A DNA stretch of 64,000 nt. Origin: Microbacterium sp. SCN 70-27 (GTDB lineage: Bacteria; Actinomycetota; Actinomycetes; Actinomycetales; Microbacteriaceae). The DNA is taken from the NCBI GenBank assembly GCA_001724425.1, contig MEEK01000005.1, forward strand, positions 62,001-126,000. The letters run 5' to 3'. Shown piece by piece: positions 59,798 through 64,000 of the stretch (positions within the stretch are counted from its first letter, which is position 1; every line of letters starts with the position of its first letter). The notes under the pieces were generated by a model. It did not search any database. It was not told where the DNA came from and saw nothing but the letters and a program-made list of their open reading frames with translations. Position numbers and translations under genes: made by a program.

Positions 59798-61006
59798 TCA
59801 GCCGGCAGCCACCGCGCCGGCCGCACGGGCACGCCGGGCCTGCTGCCGACGCTTCGAGAACCGGGTGAACCAGGCGGCATCCGGAATGCGCGCGAGGAAC
59901 GGCCCCGCGACCATGGTGAACAGCACGTACGCGGCGGCGAGCGCACCGAGCGACGCATCGACGCCCGCACCGACGGCAAGCCCCGCGATGACGATCGAGA
60001 ACTCCCCGCGCGGCGTGAGGACGAATCCCGCGCGCCAGCGTCCCGCTTCGCCGATGCCCGCCCGCGCCGCCGCGATGTATCCGGTGGCGACCTTCGTGCC
60101 GATCGTGACGACGGTGAGCCCGAGCGCGGGCAGCAGCATCGGGAAGAGATCTCCCGGGTCGGTCGACAGCCCGAAGTAGAGGAAGAAGATCGCCGCGAAC
60201 AGGTCGCGCAGCGGCGAGAGGAGCCGCTCGGCCTCGACCGCCGTCTTGCCCTGGATCGCGATGCCCACGAGGAACGCACCCACCGCAGCCGACACCTTGA
60301 CCTCCGAGGCGAGGCCCGCGACCAGCACGGCGATGCCGAGCACCGAGAGCAGGAGCGCCTCGGCATCCTTCGTCCACAGCAGGCGTGAGAAGCGCTTGCC
60401 GTGCCGGAGGGCGAGGTAGAGGATGACGAGCACGGAGGCCAGTGCCACGACGACGGTGACGACACCCGCACCGAGGTCGAGACCGACGAGGAGCGCCGTG
60501 AGGATGGGCAGGTAGAACGCCATCGCAAGGTCTTCGATGACGAGGATCGACAGGACCGTCGGGGTTTCGCGGTTGGAGAGGCGCCCGAGATCCTGCAGGA
60601 CCTTCGCGATGACGCCCGACGAGGAGACCCAGGTGACGCCGGCGAGCACGAGCGCGGCGATCGGCCCCCACCCGAGGACGAGGGCGAGCGCGGCACCGGG
60701 GATCGCGTTGAGGGCCATGTCGAGGACGCCCGCACGCGAGCTCGTCCGGAGGTTCCCCACGAGCTCCCGCGGGCTGTACTCGAGGCCCAGCAGGAGCAGG
60801 AGCAGGATGACGCCGATGTCGGCGCCGATCGCGATGAACCCCTCCGCATGGTCGACCGCGTAGAAGCCGCCCTCGCCGAGCACGAGGCCGCCGATGACGA
60901 TGAACGGGATGGGCGAGAGTCCGAAGCGCCCGGCGAGCCTGCCCACCACGGCGATGCCGAGCAGGAGCGCGCCGATCTCGATCAGGTCGATCGCACCGGC
61001 ATCCAC
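59798..61006 (-). CDS. CPA2-family K+(cation)/H+ antiporter (KhtU-like)
   Basis: 402 residues with about twelve helices. Conserved features: GLVLGEGGFYAV, LLLLLLGLEYSP, and a helix-5/6 region with VSSSGVIAKVL and LVIEDLAMAFYLPIL, the equivalent of the ion-binding site. There is no attached Rossmann RCK domain; that regulatory role is supplied by the neighbouring TrkA-C protein. It starts two bases after the KhtT-like stop, so the pair is one exporter for K+ and related ions. Confidence 0.88.
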   Translation of the reverse strand: MDAGAIDLIEIGALLLGIAVVGRLAGRFGLSPIPFIVIGGLVLGEGGFYAVDHAEGFIAIGADIGVILLLLLLGLEYSPRELVGNLRTSSRAGVLDMALNAIPGAALALVLGWGPIAALVLAGVTWVSSSGVIAKVLQDLGRLSNRETPTVLSILVIEDLAMAFYLPILTALLVGLDLGAGVVTVVVALASVLVILYLALRHGKRFSRLLWTKDAEALLLSVLGIAVLVAGLASEVKVSAAVGAFLVGIAIQGKTAVEAERLLSPLRDLFAAIFFLYFGLSTDPGDLFPMLLPALGLTVVTIGTKVATGYIAAARAGIGEAGRWRAGFVLTPRGEFSIVIAGLAVGAGVDASLGALAAAYVLFTMVAGPFLARIPDAAWFTRFSKRRQQARRARAAGAVAAG

Positions 61007-61008
61007 GA

Positions 61009-61494
61009 TCAGTCGCCCGAGACGATGCGGACCAGTCGGTCGAGGCCCTCGCGCGTGCCGACGGCCACCAGCGCGTCGCCCGCCTCGAGCAGATCCCCGG
61101 GCTCGGGTGCGGGGACGACCTCGGTCGCGCGGACGATCGCGACGATCGAGCAGCGCGTGAGGGTGCGCGCCTTGGTGTCGCCGAGTGCGCGGCCGACGTA
61201 GGGGGAGTCCGCGCGCAGCGGGATCTTCTCCATGTGGAGCCCCGGCACCTCCTGCACACCGGCGAGCTGCGTGATGATGTGCGCGCCGCCGAGCATCTCC
61301 GAGACGGCGTTGGCCTCGTCGTCGGTGAGGACGATCGTCTCGTCGGCGCGGTCGGGGTCGTCCTCGTCGGAGAGGGCGACTTCGCGTCCGCCGTCGCGGA
61401 GGCTCACCACCGACAGCCGGCGACCCTCCTTGGTGAGGAGGTCGGTCCGGATGCCGATGCCGGGAAGCTCGGCGCGCTCAACGTGGACGGGCAT
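61009..61494 (-). CDS. TrkA-C-domain regulatory subunit (KhtT-like)
   Basis: A 161-residue soluble protein. N-terminal dimerisation domain (about 1-75; MPVHVERAELPGIGIRTDLLTKEGRRLSVV) and C-terminal RCK_C domain (about 83-160; SPYVGRALGDTKARTLTRCSIVAIVR and LLEAGDALVAVGT). In Bacillus KhtT gates KhtU in response to c-di-AMP and pH; the same role is expected here. CATCAT ends six bases before the ATG. Confidence 0.88.
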   Translation of the reverse strand: MPVHVERAELPGIGIRTDLLTKEGRRLSVVSLRDGGREVALSDEDDPDRADETIVLTDDEANAVSEMLGGAHIITQLAGVQEVPGLHMEKIPLRADSPYVGRALGDTKARTLTRCSIVAIVRATEVVPAPEPGDLLEAGDALVAVGTREGLDRLVRIVSGD

Positions 61495-61506
61495 GCCCCC
61501 ATGATG

Positions 61507-62075
61507 TCACTCGCGGGCCTCCGCGCGCGCTCGACGCCGCGACGCCAGCCACCGCGGCATCCGCACCCCCTCCTCATTGCCGCTTTCGACATCGAGCCCG
61601 TAGTGCTCTCCGACGTACTCGACGAGCTGGGCGCGCTCCGCGCGGTCGTACACGCGTCGCTCGCGCCGGAATGCGATGACCGTCGCCCAGCAGATGAGCA
61701 GCATCACGATGCTGAACGGGAGCGCGATCGTGATCGCGGCGGTCTGCAGCGCCGACAGGCCTCCCGCGAGAAGCAGCGCGACGGCGAGCACCGCCGTCGC
61801 CAGCGTGAAGAAGACACGCACCCACCGGCGCGGCTCGGCGTCGCCGCCCGTCGCGATCATGCCCATGACGAGCGCGCCCGAGTCAGCGGACGTGACGAAG
61901 AAGATGCCGATCAGTACGATCGCACCGACGGTCAGCACCTGGTTCGCCGGGAGGTGCTCGAACAGCTGGAACAGCGCCCCCTGCAGATCGACGGAGCCGT
62001 CGGCGGCGAGCATCGACCCCGGGTGCTCGATCTCCTGCTGCAGCGCCCACCCGCCGAGCACGGCGAACCACCCGG
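61507..62075 (-). pseudogene. BCCT transporter remnant, N-terminal two-thirds missing
   Basis: The frame encodes about 190 residues of the C-terminal part of a betaine/carnitine/choline transporter: the conserved WFAVLGG, then VLIGIFFVTSADSGALVMGMIATGG and the last helices. A TGA two codons upstream of the Trp breaks the frame, and homology stops at about 62075, exactly where the MarR-type gene ends. Full-length BCCT proteins have 500 or more residues, so a deletion fused these two genes. The stop and the C-terminal tail are intact. Confidence 0.75.
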
Positions 62076-62076
62076 A

Positions 62077-62448
62077 TCAGCCGGCGTGCGGCCAGGCATC
62101 CGCCAGTTTGCCGAGCAGTCGTGCGAGCTCGGCGCGCTCCTCGGCGGAAAAACCCGCAAGCGCCTCGGACAGGTGCTCGCGGCGCTGCCCGCGGAAGCCG
62201 CGGGCGATCCTCGCGCCCTCGTCGGTGAGGGCGATGCGCGTCCGTCGCGCATCGGCCGGGTCGGCCTCACGGCGCACCAGCCCGAGGGCGACCGCCTGCT
62301 GGATGAGCTTCGACGCGCGCGGCTGATCGACGCCGATGGCCTCGCCGACCGCACTCACCGTGAGCGGTGCGGACGCCGCGGCCGTCGCGGCCATCGCCCA
62401 CGTCGCGGCCGTCGCGGCCGTCGCGCCCGTCGCGCCCGCCGCGGGCAT
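62077..62448 (-). CDS. MarR-family regulator, probably truncated
   Basis: The 123-residue frame has a good MarR core: PLTVSAVGEAIGVDQPRASKLIQQAVALGLV (helix-turn-helix) and RREADPADARRTRIALTDEG (wing). The usual first 25-30 residues are replaced by an Ala/Thr-rich stretch (about 2-20) encoded by a degenerate 9-bp tandem repeat (GCGGCCGTC-like, 62368-62447). There is no SD or -10 at the only ATG, and an inverted-repeat element begins 22 bp upstream. It is probably decaying, although the frame is open. Confidence 0.5.
   Translation of the reverse strand: MPAAGATGATAATAATWAMAATAAASAPLTVSAVGEAIGVDQPRASKLIQQAVALGLVRREADPADARRTRIALTDEGARIARGFRGQRREHLSEALAGFSAEERAELARLLGKLADAWPHAG
62368..62447. repeat. 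Degenerate 9-bp tandem repeat in the MarR frame
   Basis: Units like GCGGCCGTC and GCGCCCGTC recur about eight times in phase with the reading frame, giving Ala-Ala-Thr/Gly-Ala-Thr triplets. Confidence 0.6.
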
Positions 62449-62469
62449 GCGAACGCGCGGCCCGCCGCG

Positions 62470-62566
62470 GTGACCAACGCAGGAGATCTCGCGTCGCGCC
62501 GCACGAGAGCCCCGGATTTCCGGGCCTCGATGCGGGGCGGTGCCACGTTTCTCCTGCATTCGTCAC
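62470..62566. repeat. Inverted-repeat element C, copy 1
   Basis: The arm GTGACCAACGCAGGAGA (62470-62486) pairs with 62550-62566 with two mismatches. The total is 97 bp. Confidence 0.75.
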
Positions 62567-62613
62567 GGGGCGGCGCCGAGTGTGACGGAACCGGCGCGAC
62601 AGGCGGAGCCGGC

Positions 62614-62709
62614 GTGACGAATGCAGGAACTCTGCCGCAACCCCGTCCGGCGGCGCCGACCTCTCGGGGGACACCGCGCCAAGCGGCTCCGTTTTCCTGC
62701 AAACATCAC
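62614..62709. repeat. Inverted-repeat element C, copy 2
   Basis: The arm GTGACGAATGCAGGAA (62614-62629) pairs with 62694-62709 (three to four mismatches). Same length, ends and orientation as copy 1, but a different interior. The left arm matches the right arm of copy 1. Confidence 0.75.
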
Positions 62710-62766
62710 CACCGGCTGACGCGCCGCCTGCGTGGCGGCTGTGCTGCCCGCGCCCGGACCGCCGGG

Positions 62767-63372
62767 TCAGTTGCCTCGCGCTCCGGCATCGGTCGCGCCG
62801 ACGTCGGTGCGGTGGAAGTTCATGAACGAGCGGGACGCCGTGGGGCCGCGCTGTCCGTGGTACCGGTTCAGGTAGGGACCCGTGCCATAGGGGTTCTCGG
62901 CCGCCGAGGACAGGCGGAAGAAGCACAGCTGGCCGATCTTCATACCGGGCCACAGCTTGATCGGCAGCGTGGCGACGTTGGAGAGCTCGAGGGTGACGTG
63001 CCCCGAGAAACCCGGGTCGATGAAGCCGGCCGTCGAATGGGTCAGCAGGCCCAAGCGGCCGAGCGACGACTTGCCCTCGAGTCGAGCAGCGATGTCGTCG
63101 GGGAGAGTGACCTGCTCGAACGTGGATCCCAGCACGAACTCGCCCGGGTGCAGGACGAACGGCTCATCGGGATCGACCTCGATGAGGCGGGTCAGATCGG
63201 GCTGATCCTCGGACGGGTCGATGAAGGGGTACTTGTGGTTGTCGAACAGCCGGAAGTAGCGGTCGAGACGTACATCGATGCTCGACGGCTGGACCATCGC
63301 CGGGTCCCACGGATCGAGGCCGACCCGGCCGGTGGAGATCTCGGTGCGGATGTCGCGATCGCTCAGAAGCAC
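62767..63372 (-). CDS. dcd: dCTP deaminase (probably bifunctional, dUMP-forming)
   Basis: A 201-residue trimeric dUTPase-fold protein: MLLSDRDIR start, [26 protein letters not shown], the active-site [34 protein letters not shown], and the nucleotide-closing tail. It converts dCTP to dUTP or directly to dUMP, feeding dTMP synthesis. The GTG at 63372 has TAGGCT six bases upstream (63379-63384). Confidence 0.95.
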   Translation of the reverse strand: MLLSDRDIRTEISTGRVGLDPWDPAMVQPSSIDVRLDRYFRLFDNHKYPFIDPSEDQPDLTRLIEVDPDEPFVLHPGEFVLGSTFEQVTLPDDIAARLEGKSSLGRLGLLTHSTAGFIDPGFSGHVTLELSNVATLPIKLWPGMKIGQLCFFRLSSAAENPYGTGPYLNRYHGQRGPTASRSFMNFHRTDVGATDAGARGN

Positions 63373-63378
63373 ACGGCC

Positions 63379-63384
63379 AGCCTA
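63379..63384 (-). promoter_or_regulatory. -10 element of dcd
   Basis: TAGGCT on the minus strand, six bases before the GTG at 63372. Confidence 0.55.
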
Positions 63385-63475
63385 TCCGCGGGCCGTGCTC
63401 TCGCGCGCAGACCGCATCACCGACACGGCGCACGCATCCGCGGCGCTTTCTCAGAAAGGCAGAAGGCGCGGTCGC

Positions 63476-63481
63476 TAGACT
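63476..63481 (+). promoter_or_regulatory. -10 element of the terC leader
   Basis: TAGACT, predicting a start near 63488, just before the riboswitch-like sequence. Confidence 0.5.
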
Positions 63482-63487
63482 TTCGAC

Positions 63488-63626
63488 AGTCCAGGGGGAG
63501 TATTCCGAGACGGTCAGTTCGTCACTACGTGTGCAACGTCGCGCGCCGGACGGCCGGTCTTCCCACACAGGGAGATGGAAGAGACTCTGGGCGCTGACCG
63601 CGTCAACGCCCATATCTCGGAGCCCC
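63488..63626 (+). ncRNA. yybP-ykoY-like manganese riboswitch
   Basis: The leader of the terC gene opens with GGGGAGTA (63495-63502), the conserved metal-loop sequence of the yybP-ykoY class, followed by GACGGCCGG (63560-63568) and later GAGACT (63590-63595), in the order and spacing expected for the two-lobed fold. The class senses Mn2+ and sits upstream of terC/alx genes in many bacteria, as here. The last roughly 30 nt would hold the expression platform at the ribosome-binding region. No covariance model was run. Confidence 0.7.
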
Positions 63627-63627
63627 C

Positions 63628-64000
63628 GTGAACATCACTCCCCTCGTGTGGATCATCACGATCGCCGTCACGATCGCCTTCTTCGTGTACGAGTTCTTCG
63701 CGCACGTCCGCAAACCCCACGAACCCACGATCGGCGAGTCGGCGCGGTGGTCGGCCTTCTACGTCAGCCTCGCGCTGCTGTTCGGCGTCGGCATCGGCGT
63801 CGTGTCGGGGTGGACCTACGGCGGCGAGTACTTCGCCGGCTACCTCACCGAGAAGGCGCTGTCGATCGACAACCTGTTCGTCTTCCTGATCGTCATGACG
63901 AGCTTCGCGGTGCCGAAGATCTACCAGCAGAAGGTGCTGATGATCGGCATCGTCATCGCGCTCATCCTCCGCGGCGTCTTCATCGCCGTCGGCGCGACCC
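63628..64000 (+). CDS. TerC-family membrane protein (Mn2+ exporter type), 5' part
   Basis: The frame runs off the window after about 124 residues. Three helices are visible, with the family motif YLTEKALSIDNLFVFLIVM (Asp-Asn of the metal site) at about 75-93 and VYEFFAHVRKPHEPT in the first loop. TerC/Alx proteins export Mn2+, in keeping with the riboswitch in the leader. The GTG at 63628 is the only suitable start. Confidence 0.88.
   Translation, partial: MNITPLVWIITIAVTIAFFVYEFFAHVRKPHEPTIGESARWSAFYVSLALLFGVGIGVVSGWTYGGEYFAGYLTEKALSIDNLFVFLIVMTSFAVPKIYQQKVLMIGIVIALILRGVFIAVGAT

Overview
The window is high-GC DNA (about 70% G+C) from an actinobacterium. Codon use, the frequent GGATGC/GCATCC words, MntH/MntR, Dcd, the PntAB layout, and the HspR/HAIR heat-shock system all point to the family Microbacteriaceae, most likely Microbacterium or a close relative. 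That placement is inferred from sequence style; no 16S rRNA, tRNA or other RNA gene marker is present. The window is chromosomal and densely coded (about 65 genes plus three decayed ones). I see no prophage, insertion sequence or CRISPR array.

Layout. 1-850: the end of an uncharacterised gene, then a 650-bp gene-free stretch holding three copies of an inverted-repeat element. 850-11,800: metabolic and housekeeping genes (GNAT, MetE-like, PurU, M13 peptidase, a serine-hydrolase fold lacking its nucleophile, isochorismatase-type hydrolase, a DUF308-lipase fusion, MATE pump, SpoU methylase). 12,000-14,700: a manganese block (MntH, MntR, a VIT1-type transporter) with paired TTCGG-N4-CCGAA operators at mntH. 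15,600-31,550: HAD phosphatase with two tiny membrane proteins, UspA, PyrE, PntAB, ExoIII, a glycosyltransferase, a two-component system and an ABC exporter. 31,560-34,460: RraA, a 5'-truncated nitroreductase, and an ArsR-type regulator divergent from an MFS pump. 34,495-38,442: a translationally coupled four-gene operon (type III polyketide synthase, methyltransferase, FAD oxidoreductase, UbiA prenyltransferase). This is the most distinctive biosynthetic system here and probably makes a prenylated or methylated polyketide quinone. 38,483-57,670: heat-shock genes (ClpB; DnaK-GrpE-DnaJ-HspR) with HAIR operators, around two GT4 glycosyltransferases, a CecR/YbhF-like regulated ABC exporter, and small unknown proteins. 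57,790-64,000: UMF1-type MFS, a KhtT/KhtU-like antiporter pair, remnants of a BCCT transporter and a MarR regulator beside two inverted-repeat elements, Dcd, and finally a TerC gene behind a yybP-ykoY-like manganese riboswitch.

How it fits together. Two themes recur. Manganese: import (MntH), sensing (MntR), a VIT1-type exporter or storage protein, and a riboswitch-controlled TerC lie in one window. Gene expression: most transcription units lack a Shine-Dalgarno leader. Instead a -10 hexamer of form TANNNT sits exactly 6-7 nt before the start codon, which predicts widespread leaderless mRNAs; downstream genes in operons are joined by ATGA/GTGA overlaps. Three unrelated families of roughly 65-100-bp inverted repeats occupy the few non-coding spaces, including one inside the chaperone operon.
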